From contig NC_135264.1 in assembly GCF_964204865.1 (NCBI RefSeq), positions 2,232,001 through 2,296,000 on the forward strand: DNA of 64,000 nucleotides, written 5' to 3'. Shown here in pieces: positions 1 through 12,300 of this stretch. The position numbers and the translations under genes are program-made. Source of the DNA: Styela clava (taxonomy: Eukaryota > Chordata > Ascidiacea > Stolidobranchia > Styelidae). Under the pieces are notes generated by a model that saw nothing but the letters and a program-made list of their open reading frames with translations, was not told where the DNA came from and ran no database searches. Position 1 is the first letter of the stretch, and every line of letters begins with the position of its first letter.

Positions 1-1097
1 GAAACGTGACGTATTATAATACCCATTTATTGTCGCAACGGATGGGAAGACAGGGCTCATAAATAAAACATAACTGATAAATAAAATTATCTTTACATGT
101 TTTAAAAAAAAGGGTTTACGATAAAAAAAAAATTCAGAAATAGTGAGAAATATATAAATTATTAGATTCGTTATTGCAGAGATAAATTAGTATATGTAGC
201 TGTTTAATTATGTATGGTTTTCATCAAATTATAGTTCTCTGAACAATTTGCTCTAGTTAAGTAACCGAGCTTGGATCTGGTAGTATATCGTGTTATGCGC
301 ACTCTAATCAAGAAGGCTTGCGTAAGTGCGTGAACGCCATAGGTAAACAACATGTTGTTGTCTTGGCGACCTAATTACGCCTACAAAAAGAGGCTTCTTG
401 CTTTAAGGGACAGATTTGTGACAGTATAGCGCTTGAGTAAGATTATGCTTATTTCTGAAGAACCAAATTCAGTTTAGGGTCGTAAGAATATTATAGTTAT
501 TATCATGTGCTTGATGTGCAAAGAGGAATGGGGCGCCCGCAACAGTTCGGCTAGCTAGATTTTCAAAGTACGTATTTGGCGTGTGTCAGTCATACATTCA
601 GAATTTTTGAGATTCTATTCAACTTCGAACCCACTGCAATTTAAACAGTTATTTTTTCTCAGTTTATGGTCAGATTCATTTTTGAAATCGCACCTCGATC
701 GGCAAATAGTAAATAAATTGAGGTTATCCCACGTAAACCAATAGGGACAGTTTTTGAAATCCAGAAAAAGATTTAGAGAAGAATTACGAAAAGAAATAAA
801 AAAAATACTACACCATGTTGCATCTGTAGGAAGTTCAAAGAAATTTTCAACTATTTATTAGCTCTTTGTCGGTTCGCATCTTGAATTCCTCGCTTTCAAA
901 GTACAAAAATTCGACTAGGAAAATATACTGGCTGTGTCCACTTCAATCATAAATTTCGACTCGTCAGCTTCAAAAAGTTCAAGCTTCTCATTCCGGAAAG
1001 TCTTTTCAAAACGTTCCCAAATTTAGAAATACAAACATTTCTTTTTTTTTCTTCGTAATTTCTCGTTAGATCACATAACAAATAACTAGACGTAACT
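1..1097. other. Upstream region of first MARVEL gene, no gene seen
   Basis: No open frame with recognisable protein character and no repeat with clear ends was seen on either strand. The last 100 bases before the ATG at 1098 are pyrimidine-rich and probably contain the 5' untranslated region, but no TATA-like box was convincing. Confidence 0.4.
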
Positions 1098-4000
1098 ATG
1101 CCAGCATCCGGCGGTGAATACCTCACAAGCAAAGATGGAATTTTGAAAGTTGTGATTATCATTTTTGGTGTTATAAGCTTTGCGCTTACAACAGTTTCAG
1201 GATATCGTGGTGCATTAGGATGGCCATTTGCAGCGTTTTTAATGTCTTGGGTGATAACTTTATTTGTGTTCTTTTTCATCCTTGTGAATCTGATCTCAAA
1301 GATGGATTGTGGAGTACCATTCGAGGTAAATTAAGTTTTGATTTTTATCATTTCCATTCAAAACTCTAATATAGTAATGAATGGCCATGGCTGAATTATT
1401 TGCCTGGTTGAAAACTGTTGTGGAAAGAAAAGAAATTTTCCCATTTGACAGTTTAAGTTCTAAACTGCTGACAATTTTGGGCGTGAATTTCTTATTAAAG
1501 CAATTTGTTTTTTCAGTAGCATTCCACTATCTACAGGTAAGGGCACAATTTGGTATTAGTAGTTTTGTGTTGGTTGTAGGCTTGGTAACCAGCTATACGT
1601 ATACGACCAAATATATACTTACGTCCAACTTATGTACATATACATAGTACAAACCAAATACACATATATATACATCAACTTAATATGTATGGAGGTCCAT
1701 TCAAGTAATGTATATGGTACCTATGCGATTGTCTTCAGATGTTATGTCTACATGATCATCTAATTTAAAAAGTATCGCCAGATTATTTTTGCAGTGTGTG
1801 AGGTAAACTCGTTGATGGAATGGGGTCGTGTTATTTTCCTTGTGGCCATTGATGGAAATATGAGAAATGACTTTACACATGGTTGAAGTAGCCTAGATGT
1901 AATAAATTGCCATGACATATACATCATTCATCGGTAAGCCTCAACATTTGATGTGCGCATAACGATAGACACAGATTCTGCCGCCCATAGTTCACGAGCA
2001 TGTGTTGATGACAACCATGAAATTTAAATTTTTTTCAAACAACTTTTGTTTAACTCTAGGTAATAAATATAACTCTAATAATAAACTCTAAATAACAAAT
2101 TAATAAAATTGAAGCTAAGCCATTAACTTTCAATTTTGTTATATACAGTGGTGGGATTCAATTTTTCTACAGAAAAGTCATATATTTCGGCCGGTTCTGT
2201 TGCATGTTCTTTTAGTAATGCTAACCGGTTCGCTGATCTCATGAAATTCCGTGAGACGGTTCTATAGAACCGGTGCGAACCGGCTGAATCCCACCACTGG
2301 ATGTATACAAAATATGATTTAACTGATAATGTCGGAAATTACACAAAAACCACCGCCAAGAATGTGAAAATGTGATGAGCTTGAATCATATAGTAAATGT
2401 TAAAAACGAACACAAATACAAAAATCTTGGCGATTAGTAAAGCATGAAAACCTGGATGTCATAAATCAATGGTTCTGAAACGTATAACATATCAGCAGAA
2501 CCGTGTTTACTTCACCTTGGCTCGATCGAACATCTTGTGTTTAGTGGAGCTGCTCCAGGCGCTCAAAGTAGATCTTCTGAAACAGTTGTAGTCTATAATC
2601 CCTATATCACGAAGTCGTTATTACACGGTGTATGAATTCTGGAATAATGACTGTAGTTCACCGCAGATAGGCCTACTATTTGTTTAACTATTTTGCGCAT
2701 AAGTTTTACCGGACCTGCCAATGACTAAACGGAAATATTGGTCGGAGACCGAAGTCTTATCGATCGAAAGTTAGGGGATCCCCGAACCGGAACCTGCGGT
2801 TTCGATTCATCCGCTTTTACTCCATAGCGACACCGTGTGTCCCATCACTAATTAATTGATAACTCGCTAATTGTACCACATAATTCATCCAAAATCAATC
2901 TGGTCCGAGATATGATGAATGCACACACAAAATTTGGAGCAGATTCAAACTCGCTTTCGTGAGATATCGCGTGTATCTAACAGACAGACAGACAAACAAA
3001 CCAACAATAAAACAGACAAATACCTATCAACATACTTACCGATTAAGATCGATAAGTAACGATCAAGATTGATAAGTAATAAATATATATATATGTATAC
3101 CCTAGATTCCATTACAGTTGAAAGAAAATCGGAAATAAATGTACACAAATGACTATGGTAACTATGGTATCGGGGCGTATTTGAATTTCACTAAATAATA
3201 GCATTCGCGGCAAAGAATGGCAGAGCTTCGAATAAAATAATCGTCACCCTTCTATGACTATCTTGTTATGGCCGGTCGAATCGCAGTTTCTGTAGAAAAA
3301 TTCTTTCATTCACAACTGACTGCAGTTTGAAATCTGAGAACAGAATGACTTGAGCCAGGATCGATTTCAGTACATTATTTAATCTTTCGGATCTTCAAAG
3401 TTGCAATTTTTGCTTTGGCGATTTTCCCTGCGCAATTGTGGCATATATATATATATATCAATGATAATTTCAACACAGTGTTTTGGTATAAGGTTACGCC
3501 ACAATATTTATGGTGATTACTAGTTTTCCGGAAAACACTTCGCAATTTCAAGAATTTTTGTGAAAAATATCAACCAAGAAAAGGATTTGTTAGAAAAACT
3601 ATAATGTTATTTTGCTGCAATTTGTGTTGCCATGGTTGGTACTCTTTTAAAAATATATACATATTCTTCATATATTACCCTGGCAACTTAACCTATGCTC
3701 ATAAGCAACAAATTCATACTCTATCAATTGGAGACGGATACACTTTTGCAATCTTGCAAAAAATCAGATTCCCATTTATAAAATTCTGATATTAAGGATT
3801 GTCAGTATGGTAGTATATAGTAGTTTTCAACGATATTCGTACCGTATTTACATCGATAACTCTTGTCACGATGAACGCCCAAAGCTGAGAACCTCCGAAG
3901 AAGAACTAACTGTCTGTTTGTCCTTCATTGATCGCTTGGGAATAGAAGAGTTGTTCGGCCTGTGTTTGGAAACTTTCATTTGTACTTCAACTTTTTGTAT

Positions 4001-6398
4001 CCATGAATTTGAATTTATAAGAAATTGAATTTATAAGAAAATTTTTCTAACCCGGGTCATAACATAAGCTTATCAGTCTTTTCGGTTGAAAATCACTGAT
4101 GCATAAGCGTACTACTGAATGATGCTTCGATCATAGCAATTCACTAAATCAGGGTGGTCCAAACCGCGGGCCGCATGCGGCCCGCCAACCCATTTCGTGC
4201 GCCCGCAGAACAATTTTATCGTGCACTAAATCTTTGGCAAACATTTGTATTCATTGACAGAATATTTTGTTTTTTTTTCTAACTATTCCAACTGGGAATA
4301 GCCCTTTTCCTAATCCCGATGTCGGTATTCATGTTTGTTAAAATCGCGTAATTTCAATGCTGTATCTATAAACGTCAAAACGGTGCCAATGTGGGAATGA
4401 CGTCTTGTGATAATACAAGGAAAATGGATTGCCTTGTGCAGACAGGATCAAGCCGATGAGATGAGTCGCGCTTTTTTATATAAACTTCGTACCTTAAGCT
4501 CGCGTCAAGTAGGCCTAACTGCTCATTTGGAGAGATGTTTTGTGCCCTTATTTTAGTAAAAACACTCCATTTTCAAGCGTTGGCCGTGTGACAGCAGTTG
4601 CGAACCGCAGATCTGACTTGGCGCCACGTTATCCAGTTTTTTGTTTTAGCTGGGTCCGGAATCCCAACTTATACGGACTTGGTTGCTCTTTAACGATAGC
4701 ACCAGGCCTTCTCACACTACAAGTAATAAAATTAGTCAAATATAACAATTCATCATACAATGAGTGTGAAAAAGGTGACCGAGGTAAACTGCGAGAAAAC
4801 TTATTTCCTATCCCACAACAACGTTAAACCACAGTGTCTGGTGTGTTTTCAAGTAATATCTGCCACGGAAGAATATAATTTGAAGCGACATTATAAAACC
4901 AAACACGAGAAAAGATACCGAAAATACCACAATTTAAAAAAAAGGCTCCATATATATTCCATAAAAAACCGATGATAACGGTAAACTCTAATTTCTAAAT
5001 ATATATAAAGTGAGCAAAATAGATATGTTTTGATCACTTTTGGGTTCTCTCCGACTGTGGCCCGCGAGACATCCTCAAAAGATTTTGCGGCCCGCCAACC
5101 TCGCACCACCCTGTACTACATCTACTTCACATCCGTAATACGTTATTTCTCTTGTTTTATTCAACAGCTCTTGTATTTTCTGTAATCGAAAGTACAGCCA
5201 TATTTGAATAGAGAGCTTAACTTCATCCCACAAACATAATCTGGTGATGCTTTTTGAATTAAATAAATGTAATACGCGTAATGATAGTTTACATTAATTA
5301 AAATTTATTCGATTAGTTTGTCGCCAGTTTAGCCAGGCCAGACAATATCAATTCAAGGAAGAATCCAATATCGTTAATGTTACCAGCACAATAATAATGC
5401 TATGAGCGACCAGTTCCGTGGGGTATCATGGCATCCTAGAATGGTCCCTACTGTTGTCCTAACCCAGTGGTTCGCTGAAATGCGAATAAAATCGTTTGCC
5501 AATTGTTTTATTTTACAGAAATAGAGATAGGATTAATTCGGCGCCATATCGAGGTTGTCCTGAATGGATCATAATAATTTCGGGTAAAGCTCTGCGATAA
5601 ACTATTCCTTGTCGCAAATTTATCACCTAGTGAAATTCAAACACGCTATGATTTTGCATTCATTCATGTACAATTACTGCCTATCTTCGATTTATCCGTA
5701 AAATTGAGTTAAATTTTATTAGTACGGTAGAATATGAATAGGGTAACACCAATTAATTGTTCCATTCAATTGTTCAAGTCATTAGTAATTAGTCATCATG
5801 AACTATAGTTATTTTTGCATAATTAGTATGGAGGGTGATAAAAAAGTCTCATAATATGCAACTGTTTCAGGGCACCTTCGTCGAACCCCTGGAACAGCTC
5901 CACCGAACCCCAGGGGTTCGATCGAACCCAGTTTAAGAACCACTGTCCTAACCTAACTATTCTAGCACTACGAACGGCTACATCAGTATGTATCGTTATG
6001 CGCTCAATATGTACGGGCAATCGCATTGGTAAAGCAAGTACATGCTTTTAAAATCCATTGACAGTGAATGTGTATTACTTGAATTGTTCATTTGTATACG
6101 AGTATATGCATATGAAATTGGGGGTATATGTATATTTGGTTTGTTGGAACTTTCATTCTCGTCCTATTTTTGTTTTTAGGCAGTGGATTTCTGTTTCTCG
6201 TTTATATTTTTTGTCTTCTGTATGTCTGGCAGCATTGTCCTGTCGATCTATGGATGTTCGGGCAGCAAAAACTGTGACGAAAGAATTGCTGCTACTATCT
6301 TCGGATTCTTAACAGCTATTCTATATTTTGTGGAAATGTACTTTCATAAGGATAATGCTCCTGAACCGTTAAGTAAGAAACTATTCAAATCGAGCTAA
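1098..6398 (+). CDS. MARVEL-type four-helix membrane protein, gene 1 (2 exons)
   Basis: The model joins exon 1 (1098-1325, donor GTAAAT) to exon 2 (6180-6398, acceptor TTTTTAG) in phase 0, giving 148 residues. Four hydrophobic helices lie roughly at residues 18-36, 44-66, 78-101 and 111-130, with very short tails, which is the layout of MARVEL-domain proteins (plasmolipin/CMTM/MAL group) that act in membrane apposition and vesicle traffic. The downstream neighbour gives independent support: it aligns along its whole length, including a GEYLT/EYLT start and a DF motif opening helix 3. The 4.9 kb intron holds three hAT-type insertions. An AATAAA lies 125 bp after the stop. The subfamily cannot be named from sequence alone; the substrate or partner is unknown. 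Confidence 0.72.
2146..2299. mobile_element. Short hAT-type MITE in MARVEL gene 1 intron
   Basis: A 154-bp element has terminal inverted repeats CAGTGGTGGGATTCA and TGAATCCCACCACTG, beginning with the CAGTG typical of hAT transposons. Flanking 8-mers (GTTATATA and GATGTATA) agree at 6 of 8 positions, consistent with an aged 8-bp target duplication. It contains no coding sequence; the interior is rich in CCGGTTC motifs in both orientations. Confidence 0.75.
2300..4149. other. Intronic sequence, low-complexity patches only
   Basis: This stretch of MARVEL gene 1 intron 1 contains a CAGACAGACAGACAAACAAACC-like patch near 2978-3020, GATAAGTAA-rich sequence to 3085, and AT dinucleotide runs near 3085 and 3442-3460. 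The patch at 2890-3000 looks like the tail of a retroelement but ends are not defined. No gene was recognised. Confidence 0.35.
4150..5113. mobile_element. hAT element remnant with BED-like zinc-finger fragment
   Basis: The 964-bp element starts CAGGGTGGTCC and ends CACCACCCTG, with GCGGCCCGCC in inverted orientation just inside both ends. The flanking 8-mers CACTAAAT and TACTACAT match at 6 of 8 positions. Inside, plus strand 4760-4975 encodes a C-x2-C...H-x4-H finger (CLVCFQ...LKRHYKTKH) of the kind found at the N-terminus of GTF2IRD2/ZBED5-like hAT transposases. The catalytic region is absent, so this is an internally deleted, non-autonomous copy. Confidence 0.75.
4760..4975 (+). pseudogene. 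Fragment of hAT transposase, N-terminal zinc finger
   Basis: The 71-codon frame begins MSVKK and carries one zinc finger: CLVC near residues 27-30 and RHYKTKH near residues 43-49. This finger with the following lysine/tyrosine-rich stretch is the N-terminal DNA-binding part of GTF2IRD2-like hAT transposases. Nothing after the finger resembles the RNase-H-like core, and the element ends 140 bp downstream. It is best read as a leftover exon of the surrounding element rather than a host gene. Confidence 0.6.
5465..5945. mobile_element. Non-autonomous hAT element, 481 bp
   Basis: Ends are CAGTGGTTC and GAACCACTG, and the flanks carry a perfect 8-bp target duplication TCCTAACC (5457-5464 and 5946-5953). 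Near the right end are short inverted GGGGTTCG/CGAACCC motifs. No transposase fragment is visible. It lies inside intron 1 of MARVEL gene 1. Confidence 0.85.
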
Positions 6399-6522
6399 AT
6401 ACCGCAATGTCGTGAATTGTGGTGGACACTTTGAATTACAGGGGCGTGACCTAGTTGTGAGTAAACTCTGCTACAAACATTGCGAGACCATTTTATGATT
6501 TATCCCAAGTCGCGGGTTAACT

Positions 6523-6528
6523 AATAAA
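6523..6528 (+). terminator. Polyadenylation signal AATAAA, MARVEL gene 1
   Basis: AATAAA 125 bp downstream of the gene 1 stop codon, with GT-rich sequence following. Confidence 0.5.
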
Positions 6529-6668
6529 AGTGGTGAACATTGTTTAATACTTTTCGGTCGTTCATGACGTGGTTCTATTGCAATATACACTTAAATTTCA
6601 GCATTTTCCTTTTATACGGAGGCTTATACAACAGCGTCTGATATCTGATGACATTTCACGTTTTATTT

Positions 6669-6815
6669 AGAAGAACCAGAGTCTCTCTGGACGGCATAGC
6701 CCAATGTATTACACCTTGGGGGTGATAGGGAATGGGATTTGAACCGGTGAGGCGTAATCTGTGATATCAATACACTTAAGTCTAACGCTTCATCGCTAGG
6801 CCATCGCTCCGCCCT
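6669..6815 (-). repeat. tRNA-derived SINE
   Basis: Read on the minus strand from 6815, this holds a tRNA-like head with an RNA polymerase III A box (TGGCCTAGCGATG, 6803-6791) and B box (GGTTCAAATCC, 6745-6735) 46 bp apart. The B-box match is exact. The body after the B box is short and ends near 6669. It lies between the two MARVEL genes. Confidence 0.7.
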
Positions 6816-6948
6816 GTTTCAAAGCTCACGGTTCCACTCCTTTTTCGAGTAGAGACGGTCAGATCTATTGGAAGCTCAAAACGTTTTTTTCCTGAATCCA
6901 AGAAAAAGTGCTTTTTCATAATCATTCATTCATCATTTTTTTTTTCAG

Positions 6949-7376
6949 AATACTTGACCAAGGTCAATGGTATAGTGAAAATCGTTGTTGTTACTTTGGG
7001 TTGCATTGCGTTTGCACTTCTGGTTGCCGGTGGTTACCACTGTGGGAGAGACAGTCCATGCACATCAGGAAGAACCTTTGCGCTTGCGACTTACATCATT
7101 TGCTGGAGTGTTTCGGTCATATTTTTACTGATATACATAACCGGATTAAATGAAAAAATAGGAGGGTCATTCGCAACAGCAGATTTTGTATGGGCAGTGT
7201 TTTCATTCGTATTCTGCTTAACCGCTTCCATAGTTCTGGCTTGTTATATTGATAGCGGAGGTTGGAGTAGATCTAGGCTTATAGCAGCGGACGTTTTTGG
7301 GTTTTTCACGACTGTGGCTTATTTGATCGAAGCTATTTTACTGAAAAAATCATCTGGATCGATCCTTCCGTCATGA
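6949..7376 (+). CDS. MARVEL-type membrane protein, gene 2 (3' exon, 5' exon not found)
   Basis: The exon opens after a strong polypyrimidine tract and TTCAG at 6948 and runs to TGA at 7376. In the frame completed by one upstream base it begins EYLTKVNG, matching residues 7-10 of gene 1, then shows four helices and a TADFVWAVFSF stretch equivalent to the DF motif of gene 1. The visible product is about 142 residues with no internal Met, so a 5' coding exon must exist. No suitable ATG plus phase-1 donor was found between 6399 and 6948, so the start may be further upstream or inside the gene 1 locus. An AATAAA lies at 7453. Function is inferred only from the MARVEL-like fold. Confidence 0.68.
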
Positions 7377-7452
7377 TAAGAGTTTTGTTTAAATCCAACA
7401 TACCGGTAATTATAATTCATTGCTCTAACTTATTTGTAATATGAAGGATTAA

Positions 7453-7458
7453 AATAAA
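7453..7458 (+). terminator. Polyadenylation signal AATAAA, MARVEL gene 2
   Basis: AATAAA 77 bp after the gene 2 stop codon. Confidence 0.5.
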
Positions 7459-9325
7459 ATACTATTAAAGCATTTTCTCTTAGTTCTCTTAGTAGTTCAA
7501 AATATTATTTAGTTTAGAACTAAAAGTAATTGATATACTGATATACAGTAGCGTTAGCTGATTAATAAACGTGAGCAATTGGTCTAATATTCAAGGAGAA
7601 AAGCTATTTTATAATGACGAAGGAGAAGAAAAACAAGAACAACAACATAATATTGAAACGATCGTGCGACTGAAATACTTCGAAGTTCGAGTGGCCACGA
7701 AAAGCTCTTTTAGGAATTCGCTCTCAAATTTAAACCCAATGACATGATACGTCTATGGTTTCACCATTGTAACCATGTGGCTAGACCTGTCACTTTCAAA
7801 AGTTTCCTAGTTACAAAGGAAAAGTGGAAAACAATAGGCCTCGTGCCGAAACTAAATTTCATCGCAATCTCAACAAATTCTTTGAGCTATTCTTCAGCTA
7901 AAACATTGAAATTTGGTTGTGGCAGCATCAGGCGGGCCATACTGAATAAACGAATGGCCGGATTTGGCCCGCAGGCCCTAGTTTGCCCACGTCAGGGCTA
8001 GACCTAGGTCCCCTTCAAAAATTCCCTAACTATTTGCCTCTCATGCTCCAAGTGGGGGAATACCCCGTCAATGTTATGATCTAATCCTAATGACTCTTCA
8101 ATATGACCTCAAATATTCATCAATCTCTTTACATATTAATTGGGTAATTTTCCACACAGTGTAAAACTACTACACTCGCGAAAAAAGCAGTAGTTCCAAA
8201 ACTAATTTTCCCGATCTTTTTATTTGGATATTAGATCCTTGGCTGTTGCTGCTCGATAACCAGCTTTAGTCCCCAAGCCTAGAGTCTTCCCTTCCCCAGT
8301 AAAATTGTGCGACTGAATATCTTTTTTCTTCGCATTTTGCCTAAAAATTGATATTTTTACTGGTTGGAAAAAATGAACTTTGACTGGGCTTATTTGACGA
8401 GACATAAAATATTGTGAACAATATATCTTACGAAAAAGTATATTCCAGTCGAACATTTGATTTTATTGTGATTCAGATCTGCAAAGGCTCATTCTGAACA
8501 CTAAACAGAAAAAATTTCCAACGCGAGTTATTTCATTTTTTTTTATAATATAACGGACCAGTAAAAATCAGCCCCACCTAAATCGCACCAATAAGTACGC
8601 ACACACTTTTACTTATGCCTGAAAACACCCCCCCCCCACTATATCCAGTAATTCTGTATTTATCATATTGATTATTATATTGCACCAACAAGCTTCATCA
8701 TAGGCAGAGTGTACCAGTATAACATACCAATAACAGTATCAATTTTTGCGTCCAGAGATAGATCCTCGCTTAGGATAAATAATTTTGGCATTGAAAATTA
8801 TATACAATCAGACACATAATAACAGCAACTTTTGGCAAGCAATAAATCAGTGCGCTGTTATGGACGTATGTACACCATACTACTACATTTTTTACACTAT
8901 AAAGTGATACATGGGATAAGGACTTGGGAAAAGGGACACTGATGTATACACCTCTAAACATAAAGCATGTTTCTTGCCCTACGCCTTTGATAATCCAAGG
9001 CTTAAGCCATTCATAAAGATCATTCCTTCAAACTCGAGGGCATTATATCACTCTGGTGTCCTAATACTTCGCCATATTTTCTAAATAGCAAACTGAATGT
9101 TACTTTCTCCAAGATATATGGATGAAATAATACAGCATCAAACAATCAAAATTTCATCAGGTGACAATAATATAGCTTCAAACTTCAGTCTCCAACTGAC
9201 ATCGCACATGCAATATATCTTATAACTCTTCGCTAAGTAATTTAATGCCAACTTCTAGTTCTCCATGAAAATATGCTTCAACAAAAACGTTCCTTATATC
9301 ATAGTTTATTCTTAGTAAAATCTCC
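7459..9325. other. Intergenic, with one transposon-like patch
   Basis: No gene recognised. At 7789-7998 a segment ending in GGCCCGCAGGCCCTAG, CCCAC resembles the inner end of a hAT element and is bracketed by GGCTAGACCT on both sides (about 7779-7788 and 7997-8006), suggesting an insertion without clear inverted termini. A run of C bases lies near 8628-8637. Confidence 0.35.
9305..9310 (-). terminator. Possible polyadenylation signal, CYP20-like gene
   Basis: AATAAA on the minus strand 16 bp after the stop codon of the CYP20-like gene. It is very close to the stop, so it would imply an extremely short 3' untranslated region. Confidence 0.3.
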
Positions 9326-12300
9326 TTATTCCTTCTTTCCAATTGCCTCAGTAGCAGACTTTCCTGCAAGAGAGACGGTAGCCCACAACTCTTCTTTTGA
9401 TGGTATTGAAACAAAACTGGAATAATCTGGATCTGACAAGTTCTGAGCACTATCACCAGCGATTCCAATTTTGAGCTCTCTTGTAATATTGCAAACCAGT
9501 ATAGCAGCAAGCAAGTAAACCAAACTGAAAAATTATCAGAAAATTAATAAATGATTGCTCAATGATAGTCTTTTAACGAGGCTCCCGAAGTATGCGAACC
9601 AAGATGGCGGACATCGAAATGTAATATGTGTACTAGGTTAGGGTTAGGCCATAATTTTAGCTATAAATACTACGGTAGGCTCTTGGCTAGTCTTCGAACT
9701 GATAATAGGACTAAAATAAGGAAAATTGGAAAAAAATTATCGCCTAACCCTAACCTGTTACCCATGTTACGTTCCGATGTCCGCCATCTTGGTTCGCATA
9801 CTTCGGGAGCACCCTTTTAACTATTAATCTGTTCATCTATTAACCTCAATATTGAATATGAAAGCTAAAAATTACTATCATACCTATTCTCCGGATTTTT
9901 GCGACTTCCTCCAAAAGCAAATGGGATGTGAGCCAGAGGATTAATTTTCTTTCCCTCATCCTTGTCTTGAGCTGAAAACCGTCCAGGATCAAATCTGTAA
10001 AGCATAAAACGTAGAAAATGACAAATATTTATGTCTATATAATAACCACTACATCAAAAAACTTACAACGAAGGATCACTAAACAGATTTTCATCTTGCA
10101 TTGCTTCACCAATTGCTTCTATCACCGGTGTCTGTATAAAAATAATTTTTTTTATTACTATTTCACAGATTCTTTGGATTTATTCATGAAATAATACTCA
10201 TGAATGTTGACTACTTTTTATGTTCCAATACATTATCTAGAAATCTCATGCGCGTTCATTGTTTAACACAATCGTTGTCCGATCACTCAGCCACATCCCA
10301 TTGCCGCAGTCAGCTACCCCAAATAGACTAGTAGTGCAAGTATATGCAACTTTCCTCATTTTAGTTTTCGTTTGTATAAAATGTCAAAATGATTTTAATC
10401 AAATGGAGTCGATCAAAACTTTTTATTTTAGGATTTTAATAAATATTTGACGAGCCTGACCATGTCGTAGAAAGGCACCACACTGCTAACAAGAAATATT
10501 TAGACCTCGTTAGTTTGTGAGTGCTAAAGCGTGTTAATTAACAAAGATTTGTGAATGGCCGTTCCACAAGAAAATTTGGGGTATTTGTTGCTTGACTAAC
10601 ACGTTAGGAGACTAGCTAGCCAGCTAATCATTACAAAGGTATAGACAAAATTAGTATCTTACTGAATTTTTAAAACTGAACCAAACCAATTTGTTAAAGA
10701 AGAACAATCCAGAAGTGCAGTCTGTGTGATACTCACGTCTTTAGGTACGATGTGCCCACCAATAGTTATATCGATGTCTTGTTTTCTTCCAATCCATGAA
10801 AATATGGATCCACATCGAACTGATTCCTTAATAACATCTTGCAAATACCTGAAAATATAAACAAGACAAAAAAACTAACAAGGTAAATACAAGACAAAAA
10901 CATCCATTAATGACGAAAAATGCTGAGTACTAAATTTCTTTGAAATTTGATCACTAAGTGCCCTATGAAGGGTACTCCCGTAATGTGTGTACCAGGTTAG
11001 TGTTAGGCCATAATTTTATTCCGAATTTTCTTATTGAACAAGTTAGTGGACATAACGAACATTTTGTTATTATGTTGTTGTTCTTTGTCACAGAAAAAAA
11101 TCTCTTTCCTCTCTGATTACTAACCAAGCGCTTTGAAATTCTCAGTTCTCAAAGATTAATTCTTTCGCTCGAAGGCTATTACTTTTATTTACTTCAAATA
11201 TTCCAGTGAGCTGTATGGGATTCGTTATGTTGTGTGCTATGACGTCATCAAAATTTGCCAATTGTGGCACTATGTATCCATATATTGGAGCATAGCTCTC
11301 TTGTTTTAGTCCTATTACAAGTTCGGGGACTCGGGGACTGTCTGTGAAAGCCAAGTGAATATACCTCCTGTCCATAGTTTCAGTCCCTTCACACAACTGG
11401 CGAACAAAATTAGTTACCTCCACATTGGTACACACACTTTTGGACTTTATATATACCAGTAAGCGGTAATATACTCACAAATCACATGAAATACATTTTT
11501 TTCAAACATGACGAAAAGTATGAAAAATTCTTACCTGATTTTCCCTATAGTTTCAGGCATTATTTCCAAATTTTCATTTTTTCTCAAGTCTTTTCTTAGT
11601 TTGTTCTGAACTTCAGAATGAGTTGCAACAAAATATACAACCCACATGAGAACTGAAAAGATTTAAACTTTTTTTGTAATGAATTGAGTAGTAAAAACTA
11701 ACATAAGTAAACGTTACCCATAAAAAAATAAAAGGCCATGCATAAGTGTAAAAATTCTATGTTATAGTTTTATTTTATTCATAGCTTGGTGGAAATATCA
11801 ATTCTAATCAAAAAAAAATTCAAAAATCTCATAATTCCGAATTTAGCCAATGACTTTCTGTGGGATGCAATTTTAATTTTGGCAAAAGTACTGGATGGTA
11901 TTGATGAGACTTGATTCACCCGTTGCAAAGACTTAAAGTGATTCAAGCAATCTAAACATAGATTTGAACTTGACAAACCGCCAGAAAGATTTTACTTTGT
12001 TGAACCCTAGAGTAGTTATGAGATATTTCACAAGAATGTTGTTGAAATTCACTAGGCTGTTTCAGCAATGACTAAAAATAGAAATACTGTTGAAAATAAT
12101 CTTAAGTGTAGATATGGCTCATCGTCATCGCTCAGAATTCAAACAAAAAAAATTCCTGGGACTTGAGCCAAAACACAGACTCACCACTATGAGTGACAAT
12201 CAGTCCAATCGTGAGTTGTGAAATTGCATCACAAACAAGTTGCTTCTCTGGTATGGACGATGATTCCGATGAATTTAGAATTCCGTCCAATATGACCGGT

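Noticed and set aside
1381-1647. 88-codon frame after MARVEL exon 1
   Set aside because: Lies in the intron, shows no helix pattern matching gene 2, and lacks a suitable acceptor in phase.
6669-6815. Functional tRNA gene
   Set aside because: A and B boxes are present but the acceptor stem cannot be paired and the sequence continues into a SINE body.
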